A DNA stretch of 64,000 nt from Muribaculaceae bacterium (lineage in GTDB: Bacteria; Bacteroidota; Bacteroidia; Bacteroidales; Muribaculaceae): contig JAFZHD010000030.1 of assembly GCA_017555085.1 (NCBI GenBank), forward strand, positions 1 through 64,000. Reading direction: 5' to 3'. The notes below the pieces were generated by a model that was not told the origin of the DNA, made no database searches, and saw only the letters and a list, made by a program, of their open reading frames with translations. Position 1 is the first letter of the stretch. Each line of letters begins with the position of its first letter. Shown here piece by piece: positions 1 to 9,520 of this stretch. The position numbers and the translations under genes were made by a program.

Positions 1-139
1 GTCCGATAAAATGTGTACTTTTACCCATGGTTAAACTTGTTTGTCGCAAAACAAAAGTAACCAAAAAGGACTGATTCCCACAAATGGAACCAGTCCTAAT
101 TTTTATTCCCTAAAAAAAAGTTTTATCGGACAGCAATAA
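1..139. mobile_element. Insertion-sequence end with inverted repeats
   Basis: Bases 1-11 (GTCCGATAAAA) and 121-131 (TTTTATCGGAC) are a perfect 11-base inverted repeat. The right-hand sequence continues as CAGCAATAA to 139, and the whole 19-base string recurs exactly at 25396-25414. The true terminal repeat is therefore probably about 19 bases, and its left copy would begin just outside the window. No transposase reading frame is visible, so the family is not named. Either a short MITE-like element or the last part of an element cut by the window edge fits. Confidence 0.55.
67..105 (+). terminator. Rho-independent terminator inside the mobile-element end
   Basis: AGGACTG at 67-73 pairs with CAGTCCT at 91-97, and TTCC at 75-78 pairs with GGAA at 86-89. 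A T-rich run follows at 98-105. It would end a transcript entering from the left edge, for example a transposase gene outside the window. Confidence 0.6.
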
Positions 140-350
140 TAATTTATATGAAGCTTATTGGGTTAATGGTTTGACAGAGGCCGAAAAAGAAAGCACATGG
201 ATTCAACGCATGAATTACGATCCTCAAATCAGCGAGATATATGAAAGCGAAGAACTTATGCGTTTAGGTGCATACAAAGATTATAAGTGGTTACAAAAGC
301 CAATGATATGGGCCGAAGATTATGGCGTACATAAATCGTTAACAGATTAA
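132..350 (+). pseudogene. 3' remnant of a gene cut by the insertion element
   Basis: An open frame ends at the TAA at 348-350 and reads back through the inverted-repeat end at 121-131 to a stop at 111-113, so its natural 5' part is missing. About 72 codons remain, including the segments NLYEAYWVNGLTEAEKE and EDYGVHKSLTD. The residue mix is that of a real soluble protein, rich in Glu, Tyr and Trp. I do not recognise the family. The remnant could also start at the internal ATG at 210. Disruption by the element is the simplest reading. Confidence 0.4.
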
Positions 351-377
351 TTAGGAAATTATTCTTACTTAAAATGA

Positions 378-413
378 AACGCCGCCGACACAAAACTATG
401 TATCGACGGCGTT
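378..413 (-). terminator. Terminator of the etf / acyl-CoA dehydrogenase operon
   Basis: An 11-base-pair stem with one mismatch (378-388 with 403-413, core AACGCCG/CGGCGTT) lies just past the acyl-CoA dehydrogenase stop, with T-rich sequence on the minus strand beyond it. Confidence 0.65.
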
Positions 414-432
414 AATATTGCATTATACTATA

Positions 433-2133
433 TTATGCTTGATAGAGTGCAGCCATCTGGGGATCGAAATTGTTGATGAATTCAGCGTGTTTAGCAACTT
501 CGGCTTGTGCCATTTTGTTATAAACTGTTGCTGATTTCACAAACGATTCATTTACATTTGCATCAAGGAGCAAGAGGTGACCCATGATGATGTTACCAGC
601 CATTTCAACAAGACGGCGAGCCATAAGGTCGTTGTAATTTGCATCTTTAACCTCTGTTACTTTTGCCACAGCAGCTTCATATTGAGCAGTCATTGCAGCG
701 AGGTTATCTTTGAGAGGTTGCAATGAAGCATTGATTTCTTGTGCTTCGTATGTCTTAATGAGATTGAGGTATGTGCCAGTTGTGACGTGGCGAATTGCTG
801 CAACAACTTGCAACTGAGTTGTACCTTCATAGATTGAAGTGATGCGAGCATCGCGATATACACGTTCACAAGCATAATCTTTCATAAAGCCTGAACCTCC
901 ATGAATTTGGATACAGTCGTATGCATTTTGGTTACAATATTCGCTACCCATGCCTTTGATAAGGGGAGTACAAGCATCAGCAAAGCGGCTGTAATATTTC
1001 ATTTCTTGACGCTCTTCAGCAGTGAGTGTACGTTCTTTCGCGATATCTTCATACACTTTGTACATATCTACGAAGCGAGAGCATTCATAAAGCAATGTGC
1101 GTGAAGCATCGAGTTTTGCTTTCATCACTGACAACATTTCAGAAACAGCGGGGAACTCGATAATAGCCTTACCAAACTGACGACGGTCTTTTGCGTAAGA
1201 CAATGCTTCGCGGTAACAGATTTCGCTAACACCTACTGATTGAGCAGCGATGCCAAGACGAGCACCGTTCATCAAAGCCATCACATATTTGATAAGACCG
1301 AGACGGCGTGAACCACACAATTCGGCTTTGGCATTCTTGTAAACGAGTTCGCAAGTGGGAGAGCCCTTGATACCCATTTTGTTTTCGATGCGGCGAACTG
1401 TCACACCACCGTCACGCTTGTCATAGATGAACATAGACAAACCGCGACCATCTTTTGTGCCTTCTTCAGAGCGAGCGAGCACCAAGTGTATATCACTGTC
1501 ACCATTAGTGATGAAGCGTTTTACGCCATTGAGCAACCATGTACCATCTTCTTGGGGAGTTGCTTTAAGCATAACCGATTGAAGGTCAGAACCGGCATCG
1601 GGCTCAGTCAAGTCCATTGACATAGTTTCGCCGGCACACACGCGAGTGATATAGCGTTGTTTTTGGTCTTCGTCGGCAAATTCATAGATTGTTTCGGCAC
1701 AGTCTTGAAGCCCCCAAAGGTTTTCAAAACCAGTATCTGCACGGCTCACGATATCAGCAGCCATTATATAGGGAGTGATGGGAAAGTTAAGACCGCCATA
1801 ACGACGAGGCATTGACATACCCATCAAGCCAGCTTTGCGACATGCATCAAGGTTTTCTTTTGTTCCGTCAGCATAAATTACACGACCGTTTTCAACGCGA
1901 GGACCTTGGTGGTCAACACTCTCGGCATTTTCAGCGATGATACCGCCACAAATTTCACCAACGATTTCAAGAACTTTATCGTATGAGTCCATTGCATCCT
2001 CAAAGTTCAAAGGAGCATAGTCAAACTTTTCGGCATCAGTATAGTTGCGCTCTTTAAGTTCAACGATTTTACGCATCAAAGGGTGATTGAGGTGATGCTT
2101 CAAATCGGGGTTATCGGTATAAAAATTAGCCAT
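433..2133 (-). CDS. Acyl-CoA dehydrogenase family protein
   Basis: FAD enzyme that oxidises an acyl-CoA to the enoyl-CoA and passes electrons to the electron-transfer flavoprotein encoded directly upstream. The protein has 566 residues. The flavin-binding signature DLTEPDAGSDLQ is near 174-185. The C-terminal signature around 405-442 (IQIHGGSGF ... IYEGTTQLQ) has the expected catalytic Glu at about 436. It is longer than the roughly 380-residue short-chain enzymes: an insert near 350-395 and a helical C-terminal extension of about 110 residues resemble the long acyl-CoA dehydrogenases of Bacteroidales. The start lies one base past the etfA stop, so the three genes are one operon. No thiolase, crotonase or CoA-transferase is nearby, so the substrate cannot be read from context. 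Confidence 0.93.
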   Translation of the reverse strand: MANFYTDNPDLKHHLNHPLMRKIVELKERNYTDAEKFDYAPLNFEDAMDSYDKVLEIVGEICGGIIAENAESVDHQGPRVENGRVIYADGTKENLDACRKAGLMGMSMPRRYGGLNFPITPYIMAADIVSRADTGFENLWGLQDCAETIYEFADEDQKQRYITRVCAGETMSMDLTEPDAGSDLQSVMLKATPQEDGTWLLNGVKRFITNGDSDIHLVLARSEEGTKDGRGLSMFIYDKRDGGVTVRRIENKMGIKGSPTCELVYKNAKAELCGSRRLGLIKYVMALMNGARLGIAAQSVGVSEICYREALSYAKDRRQFGKAIIEFPAVSEMLSVMKAKLDASRTLLYECSRFVDMYKVYEDIAKERTLTAEERQEMKYYSRFADACTPLIKGMGSEYCNQNAYDCIQIHGGSGFMKDYACERVYRDARITSIYEGTTQLQVVAAIRHVTTGTYLNLIKTYEAQEINASLQPLKDNLAAMTAQYEAAVAKVTEVKDANYNDLMARRLVEMAGNIIMGHLLLLDANVNESFVKSATVYNKMAQAEVAKHAEFINNFDPQMAALYQA

Positions 2134-2134
2134 T

Positions 2135-3163
2135 TTACTTAGAGTTTTTCTTGTAATACTTAATGAGTTTGGGCACTACATCTTCCATATTGCCTGTAAT
2201 TACATAGTCGGCAATAGTGTTGATGGGAGCATTGGGGTCGTTATTGATTGAGATAACGATTGCACTCTCTTGCATACCAGCGATGTGCTGAATTTGACCA
2301 GAGATGCCACATGCGATGTAGAGTTTGGGACGAACTGTCACACCTGTTTGACCGATTTGGCGTTCGTGCTCAACATAACCTGCGTCAACAGCAGCACGAG
2401 AAGCACCAACTTCGCCACCGAGAACATTTGCAAGGTCATAGAGAAGGTCAAAGTTTTCTTTGCTACCTACACCATAACCACCAGCAACGATGATGGGAGA
2501 GTTCTTGATATTAACTTTTGATTTTTCGATATGACGGTCGATGATTTCAACAACAAAGTCAGCATCTGACACATATTTTGCTGCATCAAGATTTACAACT
2601 TCACCTTTGTAGTTTTCATCAAAGATTTCTTTTTTCATCACACCTTCGCGAACTGTTGCCATTTGAGGACGGCAGTCGGGGTTTACAATTGTTGCTACAA
2701 TGTTACCACCAAATGCGGGGCGAATTTGATACAAGAGGTTTTCATATTCCTTGCCACTTTTGGGGTCTTTGTGAGGACCGATTTCGAGCGAAGTACAGTC
2801 GGCTGTAAGACCGCTATGCAAGCAAGATGACACGCGGGGACCGAGGTCACGACCGATACATGTTGCACCCATCAAGCAGATTTGAGGTTCGATTTCCTTG
2901 AAAAGGTTAATCAACACTGCTGAGTGGGGATTTGAAGTATAGGGATAAAGACGCTTGTCTTCTACTTTGTAAACAACATCTACTCCGTAGGGGAATACTT
3001 GATTTTCTACACCTTCGAGTTTGTCACCCAAAACGAGTGCTTCAAGTTTAACACCGAGTGTAGTGGCGAGTACGCGACCTTTTGTCAAAAGTTCAAGGCT
3101 CACATCGGCTACTTTGCCGTCATCAAACTCGCAATATACTATTAAATTGTTCTTATCTGACAT
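2135..3163 (-). CDS. etfA: Electron transfer flavoprotein, alpha subunit
   Basis: Large subunit of the soluble ETF heterodimer, which carries electrons from the acyl-CoA dehydrogenase. At 342 residues it has the usual length. The C-terminal FAD-binding domain is clear from about 222: VAGGYGVGSKENF, then VGASRAAVDAGYV at 252-264 and GQTGVTVRPKLYIACGISG at 271-289, all typical of EtfA. It lies 26 bases after etfB and one base before the dehydrogenase. Whether this pair bifurcates electrons (as Bcd-EtfAB complexes do) or is the simple type cannot be settled by eye. Confidence 0.95.
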   Translation of the reverse strand: MSDKNNLIVYCEFDDGKVADVSLELLTKGRVLATTLGVKLEALVLGDKLEGVENQVFPYGVDVVYKVEDKRLYPYTSNPHSAVLINLFKEIEPQICLMGATCIGRDLGPRVSSCLHSGLTADCTSLEIGPHKDPKSGKEYENLLYQIRPAFGGNIVATIVNPDCRPQMATVREGVMKKEIFDENYKGEVVNLDAAKYVSDADFVVEIIDRHIEKSKVNIKNSPIIVAGGYGVGSKENFDLLYDLANVLGGEVGASRAAVDAGYVEHERQIGQTGVTVRPKLYIACGISGQIQHIAGMQESAIVISINNDPNAPINTIADYVITGNMEDVVPKLIKYYKKNSK

Positions 3164-3189
3164 AATACTTGATGTTTTTAGACTGAACG

Positions 3190-4062
3190 TTAGCCAATAG
3201 TGTGATTAGCAATTAATTCTTTGATAAGTTCTTCAATCTGCTCATCATTATTTTCGAGGCTGCGAGTTTCTTTTGCAGTGAAAACAACATTTTCGATTGA
3301 TTTAACCTTTGTGGGAGAACCTGCAAGACCGATTTGTTCGGGATCAGCCTCAACATAAGCAGCGCTCCATTCTTGCAAATTGAGATAGGGGCGTGCTTCA
3401 ACCACAGCCTTCAATTCATCGCTGAGTTTTTCTTTTTCGCTGGGCGAAACGGCATATTTATACTTTTGGATGAGTTTGGCATTGCGGGGACGACAATCAG
3501 CAGCAGAGCCGTTAACTGTAACAACACAGGGAAGGGGACATTTCACTGTTTCAACACCTGCTTCAAGACGACGCTTAACTGTTACGAAACCTTCTTTAAG
3601 GTCGAGGATTTCTTCGGCGTAAGTTACCTGAGGCAAACCGAGTTTTTCAGCAATTTGAGGACCCACCTGAGCAGTGTCGCCGTCGATAGCCTGACGACCG
3701 CCAAGAATAATGTCAAAATTTCCAAATTTCTTAACAGCCTGTGCAAGTGAATAAGAAGTTGCCAATGTATCAGCACCTCCAAGAGCACGGTCGGTCAAAA
3801 CCACGCCTGTATCGGCTCCGCGATACATTGCTTCACGAATGATTTCAGCAGCACGAGGCAAACCCATAGTCAACAAAGTGATTGTAGAACCAGGGTTGGC
3901 ATCTTTGAGACGAAGCGCTTGTTCCAAAGCGTTCAAGTCTTCAGGATTAAAGATAGCCGGAAGAGCGGCACGGTTGATAGTACCGTCTTCTTTCATTGCA
4001 TCTTTACCCACATTGCGAGTGTCGGGCACTTGCTTTGCGAGTACAATGATGTTTAGACTCAT
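3190..4062 (-). CDS. etfB: Electron transfer flavoprotein, beta subunit
   Basis: Small subunit of ETF, binding AMP or, in bifurcating versions, a second FAD. It has 290 residues. The N-terminus (IIVLAKQVPDTR), the LNALEQALRLKD segment and the signature region near residues 110-135 (FDIILGGRQAIDGDTAQVGPQ) are standard for EtfB. It is the first gene of the etfB-etfA-dehydrogenase operon and has a good promoter just upstream on the minus strand. The slightly longer C-terminus relative to the classical 250-residue EtfB is common in anaerobes. Confidence 0.95.
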   Translation of the reverse strand: MSLNIIVLAKQVPDTRNVGKDAMKEDGTINRAALPAIFNPEDLNALEQALRLKDANPGSTITLLTMGLPRAAEIIREAMYRGADTGVVLTDRALGGADTLATSYSLAQAVKKFGNFDIILGGRQAIDGDTAQVGPQIAEKLGLPQVTYAEEILDLKEGFVTVKRRLEAGVETVKCPLPCVVTVNGSAADCRPRNAKLIQKYKYAVSPSEKEKLSDELKAVVEARPYLNLQEWSAAYVEADPEQIGLAGSPTKVKSIENVVFTAKETRSLENNDEQIEELIKELIANHTIG

Positions 4063-4109
4063 ATTGTTTTGTTATTTAAGGTAATTATTATATTTCTTTT
4101 TATATCTTG

Positions 4110-4140
4110 CAAAGATAATGATTTTCTACAAACTTGACAA
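4110..4140 (-). promoter_or_regulatory. Promoter of the etfB operon
   Basis: On the minus strand a -7 box TATCTTTG (4110-4117) is preceded by TTG (4138-4140) with a 20-base spacer, matching the Bacteroidetes promoter pattern. It lies about 50 bases before the etfB ATG. Confidence 0.65.
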
Positions 4141-4155
4141 CGACAAAACCATTGA

Positions 4156-5559
4156 TTATTCATAACTTGAACCGTCGAAACAGTGTGTACAGATTTTGCA
4201 CTTGGGCAAACCAATTGACTTCACAATTGTTTCTATCGTATTGAATTTCAATGATGATAAGCACAATTTTTTGCGTATCTCTTCAACCATTCGCTCATAT
4301 TCTGGCGAGCCAGTTTTACTATACGCCTCAAGATTTTTGTCGGGGTCACCTTCAAGCTCGGCAATTACGCGGCGCGTAATCAATTCCATCGCAGTTTTTG
4401 ACGAGGTGAAATTGAGGAACTTGCAAGGATAAATCAACGGGGGACAACTGATGCGAATGTGAACCTCTTTCACGCCATCGTTCAACATGTCCTTAACATT
4501 GTCACGCAACTGTGTTCCGCGCACGATAGAGTCGTCGCAGAATATAACCTTCTTACCTTTAAGCAATGACTTATTGGTAATAAGTTTCATTTTTGCGACA
4601 AGTTCACGACGCTCTTGTGTACTTGGCGTAAAACTTCGCGGCCATGTGGGTGTGTACTTTACAATACCTCTTTGATAGGGCAAACCTTTACCCTGAGAAT
4701 ATCCCAAAGCCATACCGATACCAGAGTCGGGGATAGCGCTGATGAAATCAACATCAACCTCATCATTTTTACCCATTTCAAGACCCGAATCATATCGCAT
4801 AGCCTCAACATTGCGACCTTCATATTCACATGCAGGATAGCCGTAATATGTCCACAAAAATGCACATATCTGCATTTCCTCATTAGGTTTGCGCAACTGT
4901 TTGATGCCGTCAGCAGTAATTTCGACAATCTCACCAGGACCGACAGTATATTCTACCTCATATCCAAGATTAGCAAACGAACACGACTCTGATGTAACAG
5001 CATGAGCTCCGTCTTTTTTACCAATCAAGATAGGAGTGCGGCCAAGTTTATCTCGCGCAGCAATAATTGTTGACTCAGTCAACAATAACATTGAGCATGA
5101 ACCCTTAATGCGCTTAAACACATTTTCAATACCATCAACATAATCCTTGCCATCACTAATGAGCGCGGCAATCATCTCAGTCGGATTGATGATGTCGTAA
5201 CTATGTTCACAGAAATGATGACCTTTGGCCAACATCTCTTTTTCAAGTTCATTAATATTGTTGATGCGAGCAACTGTCACAATAGCAAACTTGCCAAGGT
5301 GACAATTTACAATAATGGGCTGTGCATCAGTGTCACTGATAACGCCAATTCCGACATTGCCGTGAAAATCATCCAGATCGGGTTCAAACTTTGAACGGAA
5401 ATAAGCATTTTCAATGTTGTGAATAGAACGAGTAAACACACCATTATTGCAAGTCGCTATACCGGCGCGTTTTGTTCCCATGTGAGAATTATAGTCAACG
5501 CCATAAAATAATTCGTTGACACATTTGTCTTTTTTAGCAACGCCAAAAAAACCTCCCAT
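4156..5559 (-). CDS. PurF-like protein lacking the glutaminase nucleophile
   Basis: Paralogue of amidophosphoribosyltransferase (Ntn glutaminase plus PRPP transferase). I start it at the internal ATG at 5559, giving MGGFFGV and 467 residues; an upstream extension to 5622 would run into the hairpin. True PurF needs Cys right after Met, and here it is Gly. The other glutaminase signatures are also altered: GIGVISDTDAQP replaces the GIGHxRYST segment and VARINNI replaces the AHNGN oxyanion segment. The PRPP loop CDDSIVRGT (about 341-349) is intact, and a C-terminal Cys cluster (CKICTHC) is kept. It probably does not use glutamine, but may use ammonia or be non-catalytic. It follows purL on the same strand. 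Confidence 0.8.
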   Translation of the reverse strand: MGGFFGVAKKDKCVNELFYGVDYNSHMGTKRAGIATCNNGVFTRSIHNIENAYFRSKFEPDLDDFHGNVGIGVISDTDAQPIIVNCHLGKFAIVTVARINNINELEKEMLAKGHHFCEHSYDIINPTEMIAALISDGKDYVDGIENVFKRIKGSCSMLLLTESTIIAARDKLGRTPILIGKKDGAHAVTSESCSFANLGYEVEYTVGPGEIVEITADGIKQLRKPNEEMQICAFLWTYYGYPACEYEGRNVEAMRYDSGLEMGKNDEVDVDFISAIPDSGIGMALGYSQGKGLPYQRGIVKYTPTWPRSFTPSTQERRELVAKMKLITNKSLLKGKKVIFCDDSIVRGTQLRDNVKDMLNDGVKEVHIRISCPPLIYPCKFLNFTSSKTAMELITRRVIAELEGDPDKNLEAYSKTGSPEYERMVEEIRKKLCLSSLKFNTIETIVKSIGLPKCKICTHCFDGSSYE

Positions 5560-5588
5560 AAATGTTATGCGTAATTTTTTAATTATAA

Positions 5589-5623
5589 AGTGGAAACCGG
5601 CCTGAAACAGGCTGATTTCCACT
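5589..5623 (-). terminator. Hairpin between purL and the PurF-like gene
   Basis: A near-perfect 16-base-pair stem with an AAA loop on the given strand (5589-5604 with 5608-5623; outer arms AGTGGAAA/TTTCCACT) begins 14 bases after the purL stop. The T-tract that follows on the minus strand is weak, so it may attenuate read-through into the PurF-like gene rather than end all transcripts. Confidence 0.6.
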
Positions 5624-5636
5624 ATTATATTTCAAA

Positions 5637-8600
5637 TTATTTTTTTGTTTTTTCTTCAACCCACTTGCGTGCATTTACAAACGCATCAATCCAAGGCGTT
5701 ACATCATCATTACGACGAGAGTATGGGTAGTAACCACATTGCCAGGGGAAGATAGCGCGTTCCAAGTGAGGCATCATTGCGAGGTGACGACCGTCAGCCG
5801 ATGCAATACCTGCAACCGATGCACGAGAGCCGTTGGGGTTGGCAGGATAAGCGGCATAGTTGTACTTCGCAACAACATTGTACTTGTCGAGTGACTCGGG
5901 CAAATTGAAACGACCTTCTCCGTGAGCAACCCAAATACCAAGTTTAGAACCTGACAATGAGCCGAACATTACTGAATTGTTTTCAGGAATTGTTACGCCC
6001 AAGAATTGTGATTCAAACTTGTGAGAAATATTGTGCTCCATCTTGGTTTTCTTGCCGTGTTCGGGGTTGATGAGATTCAATTCAATCATCAACTGACAAC
6101 CGTTACAGATACCGAGACTCAAAGTGTCTTCACGCTGATAGAATTTTTCAAGGGCTTTCTTCGCTGTGTCGTTCCACAAGAAGCCGCCAGCCCAACCTTT
6201 GGCAGAACCAAGAACGTCAGAGTTAGAGAAACCGCCACAGAATACAATCATGTTGACATCTTCAAGTGTTTCGCGACCCGACATCAAGTCTGTCATGTGA
6301 ACGTCTTTCACATCAAAACCTGCGAGGTAGAGTGAGTAAGCCATTTCACGGTCACCATTCACACCTTTTTCACGGATAATCGCTGCTTTCACACCGCTCT
6401 TACCATCGCGACGTAATGCCAATCCGCGAGAAGCCAACTTGCCATCATAACCTTTGGGGAAACGATAACGGATGGGTTGTTTCTTGTAGTTTTCGTAGCG
6501 CATAGCAGCACATTTTGCACCACTTTGAACAGCATCCATCAAATATGATGAACGGAACCATACATCACGCAAATAGTCAATACCGAACATGTGTTCTGTG
6601 CCATTGTGTGAAAGCATGATTGCGCGCTCGCTTTGAGGTGCACCGATTGCGCAATATTTAACACCGGCTTCAGCCAAAATTGCTTCAACACGGTCAGTTT
6701 TCGCTTCTGCCACTTGAATTACCAATGCAGGGTTTTCGGCAAAAAGAATCTTAACGATATCAGTTTCGCCCATAGCCTCAAATGCATCAGCATTAAACTC
6801 GATACCGCCATTTACATTACCGAATGTCATTTCGAGCAATGTTGTGATAAGACCACCGGCCGATACGTCGTGCGCAGCGAGCAACATCTTGTTGTTAACA
6901 AGTTTCTGAACAGCATTGAAAGTCTTAACAAATTGAGCAGCGTCAGTTACTGTGGGGGCATCTGCACCAAGTTTGTTGAGTGATTGAGCAAATGCCGAAC
7001 CACCAAGTTTCAACGCGTCAGAAGAGAAGTCTATATAATATAATGTAGATTTCTTGGGTTGAAGTACAGGAGAAACAGTCTTGCGAACATCTTTCACTTC
7101 ACCAGCAGCAGAGATAATTACAGTACCAGGTGAATAAACTTTATCTTCGCCATATTTTTGTGTCATTGACAAACTGTCTTTACCTGTGGGGATATTGATG
7201 CCCAATGCACAAGCAAAATCGCTACAAGACTCAACTGCACGATACAATGCCGCATCTTCACCTGCATTCTTACAAGGCCACATCCAGTTTGCACTCAATG
7301 AGAGGCCTTTGATGCCGTTGATGATAGGAGTCATAGAGATATTGGTCAATGCTTCTGCAATTGCCATTACCGAACCCTTGGCAGAGTCAACAAGAGCCAC
7401 CTGGGGTGCGTGACCGATTGATGTGGCAATACCTGCTTTACCGCGGTAGTCCAAAGACACAACACCACAGTCGCTCAAAGGCAACTGAATTTCACCTTGA
7501 CATTGTTGACGAGCAATCTTACCTGTTACCGAACGGTCAACTTTATTTGTCAACCAGTCTTTACAAGCAACAGCTTCAAGGCTCAACACATTGCGCAAGT
7601 ATTCATCAATGTTGGCAGCATCATACTGAACATCGCTATACGCAACATTAACAGTGCTATCAACCATAACAGTTTTGGGTGAGTTGCCAAACATGTCAGC
7701 CATACCCAAGTCGATTGGCTTAACGCCATCTTTTTGTTCAAATACGAAACGGTCGTCGCCTGTTGTTTCACCTACAACATAGAGAGGTGCACGCTCACGG
7801 TCGGCGATGCGTTTTACATATTCAATATCTTTTTCTTCGATAACGAGACCCATGCGTTCTTGACTTTCGTTACCTACAATTTCTTTTGAAGAAAGAGTCT
7901 TATCACCAACGGGAAGAGCATCGATATTAATCTTACCACCGGTAGCCTCTACCAATTCAGAGAGTGCATTGAGGTGACCGCCAGCACCGTGGTCGTGAAT
8001 AGACACAATGGGATTGTTGTCGCTTTCAGCAAGGGCGCGAATAACATTTGAAACGCGTTTTTGCATTTCGGGGTTTGCACGCTGAACAGCGTTCAACTCG
8101 ATTGAGTTGTCATATTGACCTGTTTCAACTGACGACACAGCACCACCGCCCATACCGATGCGGTAGTTATCACCACCCATAACAACAACTTTTTCGCCAG
8201 GTTTGGGTTCGCCCTTGATTGCATCTTTCTTTGCAGCAAAACCAACACCACCCGCAAGCATAATCACCTTGTCAAATGCATATTGTTTGTTGTTTTCTTC
8301 GTGTTCGAATGTCAACAATGAACCGCAAATCAAAGGTTGACCAAATTTGTTACCAAAGTCAGATGCACCGTTAGATGCTTTGATAAGGATGTCGCAAGGA
8401 GTTTGATACAACCATGCGCGAGGATTCATCATTTGTTCCCAACGGCGGTCTTCGGCCATACGGGGATATGATGTCATATATACGGCAGTACCTGCGATAG
8501 GCAAACTTGCCTTACCTCCACCGAGACGGTCACGGATTTCACCACCAGTACCGGTTGATGCGCCATTGAAAGGTTCAACAGTAGTGGGGAAGTTGTGAGT

Positions 8601-9341
8601 TTCGGCCTTCAAAGAGATGACAGTATCAATGTCTTTTACTTCAAAATAATCGGGACGGTCAGGATTAGTGGGGTAGAACTGGTCTACTTTGGGACCCTTT
8701 ACAAACGCCACATTATCTTTATAAGCCGATACGAGACGGTTGGGATTTACCTGAGAAGTCTTTTTGATAAGTTTAAACAAAGATGATTGCTTTTCTTCAC
8801 CGTCAATCACAAATGTACCATTAAAGATTTTGTGACGGCAGTGTTCAGAGTTTACCTGAGAGAAACCAAACACTTCGCTATCGGTCAAAGGACGGCCCAA
8901 TTTCGCGCTCAAATCGCGAAGATATTGTTCTTCATCTGCACTGAGGGCGAGACCTTCCTGTTTGTTATATTCACTGATGTCATTGATGTAAACGATGGGG
9001 TCGGGAGTTTTGTTTACAGTGAAGATTTTACTGTTCAAACCATCGTATACTCTTTGAAGCATCTTGTCGAATGTAGGCTGCTCTTCGCGGCTGAAGAAAA
9101 ATTCCTCAATGCGAGTAATTCCTTCGATACCCATGTTTTGAGTAATTTCAACGGCATTAGTACTCCAAGGAGTAATCATTTCACGACGAGGACCAACATA
9201 CTTTCCTTTGAGAGAAGTGCTGACAAGAGGCTTTGCTCCATCAAACAACCATGTCAACTTTTCATTCTCTTGTGCAGAGAATTTGTGACTTGTTTCTACG
9301 GCAATAATATGATTAGAGCCTTTCTTAAAAAATACAACCAT
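5637..9341 (-). CDS. purL: Phosphoribosylformylglycinamidine synthase (large type)
   Basis: Fourth step of de novo purine synthesis: FGAR, glutamine and ATP give FGAM. The 1234 residues match the single-chain form that fuses the synthase halves to a glutaminase. The synthase core shows SQVNSEHCRHKIF, LKAETHNFPT, STGTGGEIRD, and two AIR-synthase-like repeats (for example HDVSAGGLITTLLEM). The C-terminal class I glutaminase domain (from about 975) carries the nucleophile in LSLGICNGCQLM and the His/Glu pair in MMPHLERAIFPWQ. It is the first gene of a purine unit followed by the PurF-like paralogue, and diverges from the trigger factor gene across 291 bases. Confidence 0.97.
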   Translation of the reverse strand: MVVFFKKGSNHIIAVETSHKFSAQENEKLTWLFDGAKPLVSTSLKGKYVGPRREMITPWSTNAVEITQNMGIEGITRIEEFFFSREEQPTFDKMLQRVYDGLNSKIFTVNKTPDPIVYINDISEYNKQEGLALSADEEQYLRDLSAKLGRPLTDSEVFGFSQVNSEHCRHKIFNGTFVIDGEEKQSSLFKLIKKTSQVNPNRLVSAYKDNVAFVKGPKVDQFYPTNPDRPDYFEVKDIDTVISLKAETHNFPTTVEPFNGASTGTGGEIRDRLGGGKASLPIAGTAVYMTSYPRMAEDRRWEQMMNPRAWLYQTPCDILIKASNGASDFGNKFGQPLICGSLLTFEHEENNKQYAFDKVIMLAGGVGFAAKKDAIKGEPKPGEKVVVMGGDNYRIGMGGGAVSSVETGQYDNSIELNAVQRANPEMQKRVSNVIRALAESDNNPIVSIHDHGAGGHLNALSELVEATGGKINIDALPVGDKTLSSKEIVGNESQERMGLVIEEKDIEYVKRIADRERAPLYVVGETTGDDRFVFEQKDGVKPIDLGMADMFGNSPKTVMVDSTVNVAYSDVQYDAANIDEYLRNVLSLEAVACKDWLTNKVDRSVTGKIARQQCQGEIQLPLSDCGVVSLDYRGKAGIATSIGHAPQVALVDSAKGSVMAIAEALTNISMTPIINGIKGLSLSANWMWPCKNAGEDAALYRAVESCSDFACALGINIPTGKDSLSMTQKYGEDKVYSPGTVIISAAGEVKDVRKTVSPVLQPKKSTLYYIDFSSDALKLGGSAFAQSLNKLGADAPTVTDAAQFVKTFNAVQKLVNNKMLLAAHDVSAGGLITTLLEMTFGNVNGGIEFNADAFEAMGETDIVKILFAENPALVIQVAEAKTDRVEAILAEAGVKYCAIGAPQSERAIMLSHNGTEHMFGIDYLRDVWFRSSYLMDAVQSGAKCAAMRYENYKKQPIRYRFPKGYDGKLASRGLALRRDGKSGVKAAIIREKGVNGDREMAYSLYLAGFDVKDVHMTDLMSGRETLEDVNMIVFCGGFSNSDVLGSAKGWAGGFLWNDTAKKALEKFYQREDTLSLGICNGCQLMIELNLINPEHGKKTKMEHNISHKFESQFLGVTIPENNSVMFGSLSGSKLGIWVAHGEGRFNLPESLDKYNVVAKYNYAAYPANPNGSRASVAGIASADGRHLAMMPHLERAIFPWQCGYYPYSRRNDDVTPWIDAFVNARKWVEEKTKK

Positions 9342-9388
9342 TAATATATCAATTTTTGAAGTAATGACAATATTATTAAACTAAGTTG

Positions 9389-9417
9389 CAAAGATAGCAA
9401 AAATAACTGCAATTCAA
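9389..9417 (-). promoter_or_regulatory. Promoter of purL
   Basis: Minus-strand -7 box TATCTTTG (9389-9396) with TTG (9415-9417) 18 bases upstream. It lies about 50 bases before the purL ATG. Confidence 0.6.
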
Positions 9418-9520
9418 CCTATCAACGCCCCCATTTTTAGCATTAAAAGCAATTTTAATTTACACTGGCAGAAATCTCGTCCCTTTTTGACAGTTTTTCG
9501 TCAATTTTTGAGCCAAGTAA

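Noticed and set aside
4156..5622. Longer N-terminus for the PurF-like protein
   Set aside because: The extra 21 residues are translated from the hairpin and intergenic sequence; family similarity begins at MGGFFGV (5559).
8787..9344. 185-codon frame opposite the purL 5' end
   Set aside because: It lies entirely antisense to well-conserved PurL sequence and is rich in Phe, as expected for a shadow frame.
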